Part shown: positions 48,210-56,324 of the stretch, one piece after another | Layout: every line of letters begins with the position of its first letter | How positions within the stretch are numbered: position 1 is the first letter of the stretch | Source: a virus | IMG/VR virus record: IMGVR_UViG_3300027969_000124 | Span: 1-56,324 of that record | DNA length: 56,324 bases | Reading direction: 5' to 3' (one strand) | Made by a program: the position numbers and the translations under genes | Notes under the pieces: generated by a model | The model's database searches: none | What the model saw: only the letters and a program-made list of their open reading frames with translations | Told to the model about the DNA's origin: nothing

Positions 48210-49309
48210 TCCACCTAACGCACTACCGCACGGCATATTCAACTACGGTGGAGTTGATGGAGGGTGTCTTCCCCCAGAAAGTTCACTGGTTTCCAGAGAC
48301 ATATGCGCGTGTAAACAGTGGGATGTTCTACGTTCCCCACCGTGTTGCTGACAAAGTACTTGACCCAGTCCTAGCCAAAGAACTAAGGGAAAACCCTGTG
48401 GGTAAGACTGCATTTATTCTTGCTGGTGGAAACTCTCACTTTGCAGGAATTAACCCCCGATCCAAGGATCCTACAAGGCTGTCTTATGAATATAAGTTCC
48501 TACCATTTACTCTTACTCAAGTGTATGCAGGAAGAACAGCCCAAGCCTTGGGTGCTACGGATCATGTTGTTACCGATGCCACAGCCTGCGCCTCCAGTCT
48601 TAAAGCGCTGATGGATGTACAGACCCTAATTAACTTTTATGGGTTTAAACGTGTAATTGTCCTGACGGTAGAGGATGCTGTTACCAACTCAGTCCTTGAG
48701 TTCTTTGGAGAAGCCAAGGCATCTCTTACCAAGAAAGAGGAAGATTTAGGTGTTAAGCCATCTGCCTTTGATGAGACAAACTACGGGTTCTTTGTGGGTC
48801 AAGGCGCGGCTCTGGCGGTGTTTGAGTCCAGCGACGTATCAGAGAACCCTATAGCCATTCTCAAGGGAGCCTATACAGCCAGCGAAGATCACTCGAACGC
48901 TATCGGCCAGCGAGAGGATGGGCAAGGGTTCATTCGTGCGATTGAGGGGGTTCTAGACATAGCCCGTACCCCCGCCGAGCATATAAGCATTGTCAAAACG
49001 CACGGTACTGGAACAAAGTCCAACAACGTGGCTGAAAAAGCGGCTTTGGCGTACACGTTAGACCAATATGTCGCCACCTCGTACAAGCAAAAGATAGGTC
49101 ATACGATGGGTGCCAGCGGTCTATTGGAAACTCTATTATTAATAGATAATATCCTCTCTGATGAGATAGTTCCCTGTATCGCTAACAGGACTGCCTATGA
49201 CGAAGTATTTCTGTCGGAAGATGTCAAAGTGCCACAGGGCGATATATTGACTCTTGCGGCGGGTATGGGCAATGTGTACTCGGCGGCTGTGCTGTCGTTG
49301 GAGATATAA
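48206..49309 (+). CDS. Beta-ketoacyl-ACP synthase-like protein (KAS I/II fold)
   Basis: A 367-residue condensing enzyme. The triad is complete by pattern: C128 in DATACASSL, H266 in KTHGTGTKSN, and H299 in KIGHTMGASG with lysine K294 five residues before it as in FabF. C-terminal AAGMGNVYSAAV matches the usual glycine-rich GFGG-like end but lacks the classic FGFGGxN form. It is ~45 residues shorter than FabF, mainly at the N-terminus. It sits between tail and internal virion genes and is coupled to an ACP gene. It probably condenses acyl chains, or transfers an acyl group to a virion protein. Confidence 0.87.
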   Translation: MIHLTHYRTAYSTTVELMEGVFPQKVHWFPETYARVNSGMFYVPHRVADKVLDPVLAKELRENPVGKTAFILAGGNSHFAGINPRSKDPTRLSYEYKFLPFTLTQVYAGRTAQALGATDHVVTDATACASSLKALMDVQTLINFYGFKRVIVLTVEDAVTNSVLEFFGEAKASLTKKEEDLGVKPSAFDETNYGFFVGQGAALAVFESSDVSENPIAILKGAYTASEDHSNAIGQREDGQGFIRAIEGVLDIARTPAEHISIVKTHGTGTKSNNVAEKAALAYTLDQYVATSYKQKIGHTMGASGLLETLLLIDNILSDEIVPCIANRTAYDEVFLSEDVKVPQGDILTLAAGMGNVYSAAVLSLEI

Positions 49310-49747
49310 ATGTCAAAGATGATAGACAGTAACAAGCAAAAACTGGATTTTGCGCAAATTGTTGTAATTGCGCTGGAAAACACACGCTCAAATTATCCAA
49401 TTAAAGCGGCTCTTCCGGCCATTTTGACTGAGGTTACTCAGCCAAATACAGATGTAAAGCAGATGGGCAACACCGTATTTATTTTGCATGATGGAAATGA
49501 TGGACAAGCAGTTTTTAAGGCTTTAAACGCAGACATTCCAAGAAACTTTTTGCAAAGTGCTAGAAAATATGTGGTGTACGCAAAGAATGAATTGGGTATG
49601 GATGTATTGATTACTGAATTTTCCGATCCAGCAATTAGCACATTATTTCATGCAATTTCTAAAAATCCGCCTATGGAGGGTATGGGGTTCAAAGAGTACA
49701 AAACCGCCAAAGGTGCGTACCGCATTGTTTTGAATTTAGGACATTGA
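49310..49747 (+). CDS. Conserved late hypothetical protein
   Basis: A 145-residue protein: N-terminal helix, then TDVKQMGNTVFILHDGNDG and the C-terminal GMGFKEYKTAKGAYRIVLNLG. The end matches a family of phage proteins next to internal virion genes. Directly follows the ketosynthase gene, so a shared function is possible but unproven. Confidence 0.7.
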   Translation: MSKMIDSNKQKLDFAQIVVIALENTRSNYPIKAALPAILTEVTQPNTDVKQMGNTVFILHDGNDGQAVFKALNADIPRNFLQSARKYVVYAKNELGMDVLITEFSDPAISTLFHAISKNPPMEGMGFKEYKTAKGAYRIVLNLGH

Positions 49748-49748
49748 T

Positions 49749-51065
49749 ATGAGCGCAGTATCAGATTCATTAGCCGATTTCGATGACTCAGTGCGCGAAG
49801 AAGTTTCTTCTGTTGGAGAAACTATTCAAGACACGGGTCAGGCGGTTATTGATACCGCTGTTACACCTGTAGTAAAGGCCGTTCAAAACACCTACGATGC
49901 ATTTGAAAAAGACCCTGTAGGAACGACTTTAAAACTAGCGGCTGCTGCGTCTGGAGACCCGACGCTCATCATGGCGACAAATACAGCCGTCAATGTGGCT
50001 CAAGGTCAAGACATTAATGATGCGTTAGAAAATGCGGCAAAACAAACCGCCGTGACTTATGCCTCTATTGAAGCGGGTAAATACGCGGCAAGTGAATTTG
50101 GAACTCCAACCGCAGAGCCTATTGTTGACATAGAGGCTGGCCCAACACCGACTATTGAAACAGCAGCCCCAGCGCCATCCGCGCCTGTAACCAACACAAT
50201 TATTAAATCAGGAACTCAAGGCGCTACTAGCGCGGCTTTGCAGGGCAAAGATCCAATTGAAGGCGCTACGTCAGGCATAGTATCTTCTGGCGTTAGCTCA
50301 GGCATTAACGCAGGAACAAGCGCAGCCTCAAAAGAAGTATCTGATGCGGATTTTGAAAAATGGTCTCAAGAACAAGCAGAAAAATCTTACGAGAACGCAC
50401 CTAGCCCAACAGAGTTGGAGGTGATGGCGGCTGACAATACAGTTGCTTTGCCGCCTGCAACAACCACGACAGAGACTGGGCCGGGTTATTACAACGAGGC
50501 TACGGGTCAATTTGTGCCAAGCGAAACTGGCACGGCTCCTTTAGACAATACCTCCGGAACTAATCTGGATAGTATGAAGGACTACACCTATGACACTGCG
50601 ACCAATACTTGGACTTCCCCTGATGGCGAGGTAATCAGTTTAAACGACTTATCTAACACACAGACTCCGTTAGACACTGAGTCAGTTCTACCGCCTCCTT
50701 CTGTTGCAGATCCAGAGGCATACAACCCATTGAATGTTAAGCCTGCGCTGGACTATGCGGCAAAGGCTGCGTTACAAAAGGCTGCGGCAGATAAAGCAGC
50801 AGCGGCAAGAGCGGCGGCAGCTAAGGCGGCTCAAGCAAATGCGGGGCAGACAACGCAGTCAAATAACCTTCTGGGATTGCTTGCGTTGCTAGATACCAAA
50901 GCGCCACAAGCCCCTGTTCAAAATCAATCAAACGACATAAAATACTTCTATGACATTATGGGCAATGAGATATTGCCGCCCGCCCCCGAAAAGACCGCAA
51001 AACCTGTGTTTGATTTTGCCGAAGGCGGGACGATAGAAGACCTAATCCGAATGCTGAGGAGTTAA
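49749..51065 (+). CDS. Putative internal virion protein
   Basis: A 438-residue Ala/Thr/Pro-rich protein. The N-terminal ~110 residues are helical, followed by low complexity (EPIVDIEAGPTP ... AAAKAAQANAG) and a C-terminal FDFAEGGTIEDLIRMLRS. The FAEGG motif recurs in other late proteins. Likely packaged or tail-associated. Confidence 0.7.
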   Translation: MSAVSDSLADFDDSVREEVSSVGETIQDTGQAVIDTAVTPVVKAVQNTYDAFEKDPVGTTLKLAAAASGDPTLIMATNTAVNVAQGQDINDALENAAKQTAVTYASIEAGKYAASEFGTPTAEPIVDIEAGPTPTIETAAPAPSAPVTNTIIKSGTQGATSAALQGKDPIEGATSGIVSSGVSSGINAGTSAASKEVSDADFEKWSQEQAEKSYENAPSPTELEVMAADNTVALPPATTTTETGPGYYNEATGQFVPSETGTAPLDNTSGTNLDSMKDYTYDTATNTWTSPDGEVISLNDLSNTQTPLDTESVLPPPSVADPEAYNPLNVKPALDYAAKAALQKAAADKAAAARAAAAKAAQANAGQTTQSNNLLGLLALLDTKAPQAPVQNQSNDIKYFYDIMGNEILPPAPEKTAKPVFDFAEGGTIEDLIRMLRS

Positions 51066-51066
51066 T

Positions 51067-52839
51067 ATGGCTTTAATTGTTTCTGGGTACGATTCAAACG
51101 GAGACCCCGTATATACGGATGATGGAAATGGGCCAGAATTTTCAACCTCTGGCGGAAATGACAGTCAATATGTAAACCAAGATTTGACTGAGGGTAACAG
51201 TGGGTATGTAGATACGACAGAAGAAATCCCAGAATGGATGAATTTAGAAAATTCTGGAAATGTAGCCAATATGGATGGTTGGAAGGCTTCCGGCGGAGTG
51301 TGGACGGATCCTGCTGGCAAAACTTACGATATGTCGTACTTAAATGCCCAGCCCGGACTAATGAGTTCCATCTCTAGTTTTTTCAAGAAACCTGACGGTA
51401 GTTACGACTTTGGAAAGATGGCTGCTCTTGGAACTGGTCTGGCAGCAATGACGGGTTTAAACAAAGCAGGAAAAACACCCGTAGGTTTTCAAGGTAGTAT
51501 CCCTAAATACACCGCATTACAGCAACAAATTCCTAGACAGGCCGATCCTAGCCGTGTCCCCGGATCTGCTGGGCAACGCTATTTCACCGATGTGCAGTAT
51601 GCCGCTCCAGCGGATGTTGCCGCTAAACAAGGCATTATGAGTCAACAAGCACAAACCCTAGCCCAACCTATGGCAACTGGAGGTTTAACCGCTCTTGCCT
51701 CTGGTAAATACTTACGTGGTCATACCGATGGCATGGCTGATGAAATCCCAGCCCAGATTGGTAAAGACCAACCAGCCAAACTTAGCCACGGGGAATTCGT
51801 TATCCCTGCCGATGTTGTCTCTCACCTTGGAAACGGTAACTCGGATGCAGGCGCTAATGTTTTATACGCCATGATGGCTAAGGTACGCAAAGCACGTACA
51901 GGCACAGATAAGCAGGGTAAGAAGATTAACCCTGAGAAGTTCACCCCCGGAGGCGGTATCAAAGGTTTTGCTGTTGGTGGCTCTACAGGAGTTACGGGTG
52001 TTGGAAGTGCGGCATCTTCAGGCGTTGCTGGCACTGAATCTAACCTCTCTAACTGGGCAGGCCCATACGTAACGGATATGCTTGGCAAAGGTCAGGCTTT
52101 GTCTGAGACCCCATACCAAGCCTATACAGGCCCACTGACCGCTGGCGCATCTGAACTTCAAACTCAGTCGTTTGGCAATGCCGCCAATTTAAACGTGCCA
52201 ACTGGAATGGGTGGGTACACCCCCGGAACGTTTGATACAACCCAAGCAAACAAGTACATGAATCCGTATCTGTCTGCCGCCCTAGACCCTGTTATGGAAG
52301 AACAGCGCAGGCAAGCAGAAATAGGCAGAGTCAATGAAGCCGCACGCTATACCAAGGCAGGCGCTTACGGCGGCGGTCGTCAAGCAATTGCAGACACTGA
52401 GAACACACGTAACCTTGGAACTCTCCAGAACAAGACATTGACCGAAGGCTATAAGACAGCCTATGACAAGGCAATGGATCAATTTAATAGAGAACAAGGA
52501 CTTGGACTACAAGCCCAAGACCTCACCAACAAGTACGGACTTGCCGCTATTGAAGAGCAAGCCAAATTGGGCGGAACTCAAAGAGACATCACATCCCAAG
52601 GCATTGCCGCAGACAAAGCGCAGTTTGAGGAAGAGCGTGCTGATCCATTTAAGAAGGTTCAGTTCCAGCAATCATTACTACAAGGCTTGCCCACAGCGGC
52701 ACAGTCTTACACACCAGCACAGACTAGCGCTCTACAAGACCTTATGTCAACTGGCGCAATGTCTACGGCTCTGTATAAGCAACTCCAAGACCTTGGTGTT
52801 ATTGCTAAAGACCCCACTACAACCCCTCCGAAAGCGTAA
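51067..52839 (+). CDS. Internal virion/structural protein with GRTDGMAD-like motif
   Basis: A 590-residue protein. The centre has MATGGLTALASGKYLRGHTD, GMADEIPAQIG, LSHGEFVIPADVVSHLGNGN and GANVLYAMMAKVRKART, a conserved phage virion pattern. The C-terminal half is helical (AALDPVMEEQRRQAEIGRVN, YDKAMDQFNREQGL). Upstream of further internal proteins; GTTTAAAC at 51455. Confidence 0.78.
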   Translation: MALIVSGYDSNGDPVYTDDGNGPEFSTSGGNDSQYVNQDLTEGNSGYVDTTEEIPEWMNLENSGNVANMDGWKASGGVWTDPAGKTYDMSYLNAQPGLMSSISSFFKKPDGSYDFGKMAALGTGLAAMTGLNKAGKTPVGFQGSIPKYTALQQQIPRQADPSRVPGSAGQRYFTDVQYAAPADVAAKQGIMSQQAQTLAQPMATGGLTALASGKYLRGHTDGMADEIPAQIGKDQPAKLSHGEFVIPADVVSHLGNGNSDAGANVLYAMMAKVRKARTGTDKQGKKINPEKFTPGGGIKGFAVGGSTGVTGVGSAASSGVAGTESNLSNWAGPYVTDMLGKGQALSETPYQAYTGPLTAGASELQTQSFGNAANLNVPTGMGGYTPGTFDTTQANKYMNPYLSAALDPVMEEQRRQAEIGRVNEAARYTKAGAYGGGRQAIADTENTRNLGTLQNKTLTEGYKTAYDKAMDQFNREQGLGLQAQDLTNKYGLAAIEEQAKLGGTQRDITSQGIAADKAQFEEERADPFKKVQFQQSLLQGLPTAAQSYTPAQTSALQDLMSTGAMSTALYKQLQDLGVIAKDPTTTPPKA

Positions 52840-52841
52840 GT

Positions 52842-54497
52842 ATGAATTTAATTCAAACTCAATATCATTTACGTGATCTTCCCAATGAGCAGGTAAAGGC
52901 TTTTGCTAACGGAAGAGATCCATCCGCAGTGCCGGAATGGTTAGCCGCCGCTGAAATGCAGCGTCGTGAGCGGGTAGAGATGGCTAGTAGCAAAGCTCCC
53001 GACAAGTCGGTCAAAGAACGCCTTGAAGAGACTATGGGTCTAAAGGCTTTACAAGCCCAGCGTCAACAAATGGCTGGTCAAAAGATGGGTGAGCAGGCTA
53101 TGGCTATGCCCACCATACCTGAGAACGTACCTCAGCCAGAAGAACAACCTGAAGTGCAAGCTGCGGCATCAGGTGGTTTGATGCGTGGTATCGCTCAATT
53201 GCCTGTGGAGATGTTCCACCAAGCAGCCTATGCAGGCGGTGGAATTGTTGCTTTTGAATCTGGTGGAAAAACTGCCTATAAACCACCTAAAGAAGAAATG
53301 CCTTATTACGGTCTTATTGCTGATCAAGAAAATCAGTCAGATGCAGAACGTATGCGTTTACTTAGGGCGGAGCAAGCAGCTCGCGAAAAAGCTGGTAAAC
53401 CTTGGTATGAAGACGCTGGAACTACTTTGGTTAACTTGCCGACGGATCAAACACCAGCTCCTAAAACTGCTCCACCAAAACCCGGATCATATGAGGCTGC
53501 ACTTGCCATGATTCGTAATTCTTCTAATAGCTCACCAGCATATGAAGAGTTAATGAGGAGGATTAAAGAGCCAGAAGAAGCAATTGAAACTCCAGAACAA
53601 CTAATTGCCAAACGCAAAGCCCTTTTGGAAAAACAAGGGGTTCGTCCTGCTGGTGAGGGCCAAGAAAAACGCATACAAGAGCGTGACGTAGCGTATGAAC
53701 AAGAGAAAAAAGATCGTGCTTTAAACAATCTCATTGCTTCTATGTCCGCCTTTGGCCGTCCAAACATTCAAGGCAGAGGTCTTGGGTCAGAATACGCCAA
53801 TACAGCCGTTCAAGGATTTGAGGCTGGCAGGGCGGAAGATGCTAAATTTAGGGATGCCCAAGACAAACTGCGCGATGCTATTGAAACGCAACGCAGGGCA
53901 GAGTTAATTGGAGATGTTGATACGGCTCAAAAAGCCAACCAAGAAGCGACAAAGTTAAGAGCAGAAATGCGTAGGGCTACGCTTACCGCTGCGGGGCAGG
54001 CTGCACAGACAGATATAACAGCTCGTGGTCAAGGTTTGCAATATCTCACAGACCAAGAAAGGATTGCGGCAACAAGGGAAGCAAACAGAATCCAAGCCGC
54101 GCAGTTGGCAAAAGACCCAGATGCTATTCGTGGCGCTAGGGCTTTGATGAAAGATGCCAAAGATGCAGGTAAAGAACTAACCCTAGAGCAAGCCCTTATT
54201 ATTTACGGGCAGTCAAGTGCTGGATATTTAAGTCGTGAAGCAAGTATCGAGCAACAAAAAGAAAAATTGATTCAAGACAAGTATGAGAAAGCCCGTCCAT
54301 ATCCAGAATCAATGATTGCTATGACAAGGCAAAAAGATTCCGCCAAGGCTGATGAATATGAAGCGGCTAATAAGGCTGTTAAAGACAAGATTCGCAAAGA
54401 AGTTATGGGTGATAATGCACCATCTGATCAGGGCGGCAGTTCAAGCGGAGGAACTTCCAGCGCTGGTTGGGGCGAAGCTAAAAAAGTCACAAAATAA
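52842..54497 (+). CDS. Internal virion protein
   Basis: A 551-residue protein, helical and highly charged, with AAASGGLMRGIAQLPVEMFH, YAGGGIVAFESGGK and a long C-terminal helical region rich in Ala/Arg/Gln. Probably an ejected core protein. Starts two bases after the previous stop. Confidence 0.75.
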   Translation: MNLIQTQYHLRDLPNEQVKAFANGRDPSAVPEWLAAAEMQRRERVEMASSKAPDKSVKERLEETMGLKALQAQRQQMAGQKMGEQAMAMPTIPENVPQPEEQPEVQAAASGGLMRGIAQLPVEMFHQAAYAGGGIVAFESGGKTAYKPPKEEMPYYGLIADQENQSDAERMRLLRAEQAAREKAGKPWYEDAGTTLVNLPTDQTPAPKTAPPKPGSYEAALAMIRNSSNSSPAYEELMRRIKEPEEAIETPEQLIAKRKALLEKQGVRPAGEGQEKRIQERDVAYEQEKKDRALNNLIASMSAFGRPNIQGRGLGSEYANTAVQGFEAGRAEDAKFRDAQDKLRDAIETQRRAELIGDVDTAQKANQEATKLRAEMRRATLTAAGQAAQTDITARGQGLQYLTDQERIAATREANRIQAAQLAKDPDAIRGARALMKDAKDAGKELTLEQALIIYGQSSAGYLSREASIEQQKEKLIQDKYEKARPYPESMIAMTRQKDSAKADEYEAANKAVKDKIRKEVMGDNAPSDQGGSSSGGTSSAGWGEAKKVTK

Positions 54498-54511
54498 CTT
54501 GGTAGTAGTAC

Positions 54512-56324
54512 ATGCCAACCTATGAAATCAGTGCGCCTGACGGTAATAAATACCAAATTGAAGGGCCGGAGGGGGCTACCCAAGATCAAATCATTAGAGA
54601 GGTTGTAAGGCAGAATCCTTTTGCTGGGAAGACTACGGAAGAGTTAAAGAAAGTTCCGTCCGCCCCGTCAACTTTTAGAGATATAAATGAAACTGCCGCC
54701 ATGTCTTTGGCTGGTGGTCTTAAAAGCCTGACTGATTTATTTGGCGCAGACAACGCCGTCTCTAGAAACCTTGCCGAGAAACAAGAAACTGCTCTCAAGC
54801 AGATGACTCCTGCGCGACTAAAAGAGTTGCAAATTGAAGAGGAGTTGGCTAACCGAGCGGAAGGCAAAACTGGCGAGGAAATTTCTACAGCGGCAAGATC
54901 GTTTTTTAGATCGCCATTACAGGGATTGACTAGCGGTGCCTTTAGTTCTGTTCCAATCATTGCCGCAACCGCGCTTGCGCCTGAAGTTACCCTGCCTGCG
55001 GGGATAGCACGCCTACTAGGAACGGGTGTTGCTGGGAAAGTTGGACAGAAGGTTGCTGGCGCATCTCCGGGAATGGCGGTTGGTACAGCAATGGGAGTTG
55101 GCTCCCAAAAGGGTCAAGACTACGAAGCCGTCAAAGATGCCATGTTGAAGCGTGGCGCTACGGAAGAAGAGGCTGAAGCCGCCGCACAGAAAGCCGCTGA
55201 ATACTCTAGAGAGAATGCCGCTAGACAAGCCGCATCAGGGGTTGCTGGTGGCGCAGAAGCCGTTCTGGGCGTTGAGAGTGTATTGGGTCGCATGGGAAGA
55301 GCTGGAAAAGCGCCAGCCACCGCTCCAACAAGGATAGGAACGGCAGTAAAGTCTACTGTGGGCGAGGCTGTCCCAGAAGCAATACAAAGCGTTACAGGCG
55401 GAGTAGGCACCAACATTGCCCTGCAACAGGCTGGTTTTGAGCGTGACTTGATGGCGGGTGTTGCTGGTCAAGCCACTACAGAGGCTTTAACTGGAGCCTT
55501 ACTTGGCACGGCAGTGTCTCCTCTTCAATATAGAAGTCTGCAAAATGATTTCTTGCGTCAACAAAACGAAGAAGCCAACAAGAAACAAGAAGAGTTCCAA
55601 AAGCAACGGGAAGAGTTTGTACAAAAATACCAGCAGCAGCAGGAAGAAACCAAGAAAAATCTAGGTTTAAACATGCTTGCGCTGCCCGCTCCGGCGACTA
55701 CAGCAGAAGAGAAATACAGAAACCCCGCAGCCACCATCACCAGACAGGAGTTGGGAGAGCAAGAAGTAAACGGGAAAAAAATAAAGTCTGAAGTGCTTCA
55801 GTACTTGGATGACTACCGCAAGGCTAATAACTTGCCTGCCCTCAAGGCGTATTCCATCGAAGACATCAAAGATGCGATGCCCGGTTTAAACCCAGAAGGC
55901 GAGAAAGGAATTCTTGATTCCATCCTTGCTGGTAAGTATGGGTATAAACCCGTAGATGAGACTACCGGAAATGAGATCAAGTACACATCCGATGACATCA
56001 TGGCATTGGCTGAGGAAGAGAAGAACATTGCCACAGGCACGCAGGGCTTTAAAGACTTCCTCACTAGCGTCACAGGAACTGACAACGTTGGCGAAATGTC
56101 TCAACCTCAACTGCATGCCGCATACTCTGCGCTACAGAAGTTTGAGCCATCCGAAGAAACAAGAATCCTCCCTGAAGGTACAGCCGCTACTCGTTTCAGC
56201 CAGAAGCAATATGACAATGCTCTCAAGGTTGTTAACGTTGAATTTGCCAGTGTTGACAATAAGCCTTTAGACCCCAAAGTCATAGCCAAAGAGATTAAAG
56301 AAGCGACAGGCTTAGAGAACGACA
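54512..56324 (+). CDS. Large internal/ejection protein, 3' truncated by window edge
   Basis: 604 residues are visible before the window ends, with no stop. It begins MPTYEISAPDGNKYQIEGPE then GATQDQIIREVV, a short N-terminal beta motif common in phage ejection and internal proteins. A hydrophobic Gly/Ala-rich segment follows (~135-190, ~215-330), then a Gln/Glu coiled coil (~355-395) and a helical C-terminal part. The frame leaves one base, compatible with the frame open at the left edge, so the two may be one protein of ~937 residues if the molecule is circular or permuted. Confidence 0.75.
   Translation, partial: MPTYEISAPDGNKYQIEGPEGATQDQIIREVVRQNPFAGKTTEELKKVPSAPSTFRDINETAAMSLAGGLKSLTDLFGADNAVSRNLAEKQETALKQMTPARLKELQIEEELANRAEGKTGEEISTAARSFFRSPLQGLTSGAFSSVPIIAATALAPEVTLPAGIARLLGTGVAGKVGQKVAGASPGMAVGTAMGVGSQKGQDYEAVKDAMLKRGATEEEAEAAAQKAAEYSRENAARQAASGVAGGAEAVLGVESVLGRMGRAGKAPATAPTRIGTAVKSTVGEAVPEAIQSVTGGVGTNIALQQAGFERDLMAGVAGQATTEALTGALLGTAVSPLQYRSLQNDFLRQQNEEANKKQEEFQKQREEFVQKYQQQQEETKKNLGLNMLALPAPATTAEEKYRNPAATITRQELGEQEVNGKKIKSEVLQYLDDYRKANNLPALKAYSIEDIKDAMPGLNPEGEKGILDSILAGKYGYKPVDETTGNEIKYTSDDIMALAEEEKNIATGTQGFKDFLTSVTGTDNVGEMSQPQLHAAYSALQKFEPSEETRILPEGTAATRFSQKQYDNALKVVNVEFASVDNKPLDPKVIAKEIKEATGLEND

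Larger units (their letters stand above)
656..55891. repeat. Highly iterated palindrome GTTTAAAC (about 40 copies)
   Basis: Start positions read by eye: 656, 1056, 1329, 3517, 3984, 5031, 7051, 7138, 7190, 7299, 9122, 10022, 10998, 11040, 11650, 12221, 13007, 13260, 13828, 14738, 15849, 16595, 17433, 19370, 19680, 19705, 19921, 21242, 25240, 26748, 27665, 28298, 29603, 30253, 31867, 48643, 50638, 51455, 55665, 55884. Under equal base use about one copy would be expected in 56 kb. Many copies lie at gene junctions, supplying a TAA stop (9122, 17433, 19680) or abutting a ribosome site (12221, 13007, 13260, 17433, 28298). No copy was found from 31875 to 48642. Confidence 0.85.

Noticed and set aside
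1-56324. CRISPR array or integration module
   Set aside because: No regularly spaced direct repeats with unique spacers and no integrase or excisionase were found.

Overview
The window reads as a near-complete genome of a tailed double-stranded DNA phage (Caudoviricetes). The hallmark genes are terminase small and large subunits, portal, scaffold, major capsid protein, connector proteins, a glycine-rich tail fibre, holin and endolysin, and large internal virion proteins. There is no tape measure, sheath or tail-tube gene. With P22/T7-type connector proteins and large internal proteins, this favours a podovirus-like particle. No integrase or CI-type repressor is visible, so a lytic lifestyle is likelier. 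The flavour (DUF3008-like and DUF5872-like proteins, poly-glycine fibre with SPRY-like tip) resembles aquatic phages of Pseudomonadota; the host cannot be fixed from sequence.

Layout. 1-1001 (+) is the 3' end of a large virion protein whose 5' part may be the gene open at the right edge (54512-56324). 987-6561 (-) is a tightly coupled early operon: many small proteins, most joined by ATGA or short overlaps, then an SSB-like protein, a Sak-type annealing protein and a PD-(D/E)XK exonuclease. 6581-10815 (+) holds a RusA resolvase, a 750-bp gene-free region with repeats, a sigma70-like promoter and a structured RNA, then a winged-helix protein, an HNH-like protein and a primase-helicase. 11042-18589 (-) is a second leftward operon: many small proteins plus a SprT-like protease, a MoxR-type AAA+ ATPase and a VWA metallopeptidase-like protein. 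18600-19064 is a divergent intergenic region with a DnaA-box cluster and a promoter. 19065-56324 (+) is the late operon: terS, a LexA-like DNA-binding protein, terL, portal, a GroES-like protein, scaffold, capsid, connector and tail genes, lysis genes, an acyl-carrier-protein/ketosynthase pair and internal virion proteins.

Working model. No DNA polymerase is encoded, so the phage probably recruits the host replisome (DnaA boxes plus its own primase-helicase, SSB, annealing protein, exonuclease and resolvase). The most unusual items are the ACP plus beta-ketoacyl synthase pair inside the virion gene block; the SprT/MoxR/VWA set; a highly iterated palindrome GTTTAAAC (about 40 copies, but none across 16.8 kb of tail genes); a LexA-like regulator without a peptidase domain, downstream of two GAACGTTC palindromes; repeated leader hairpins with compensatory changes; and a conserved C-terminal peptide shared by several late proteins.
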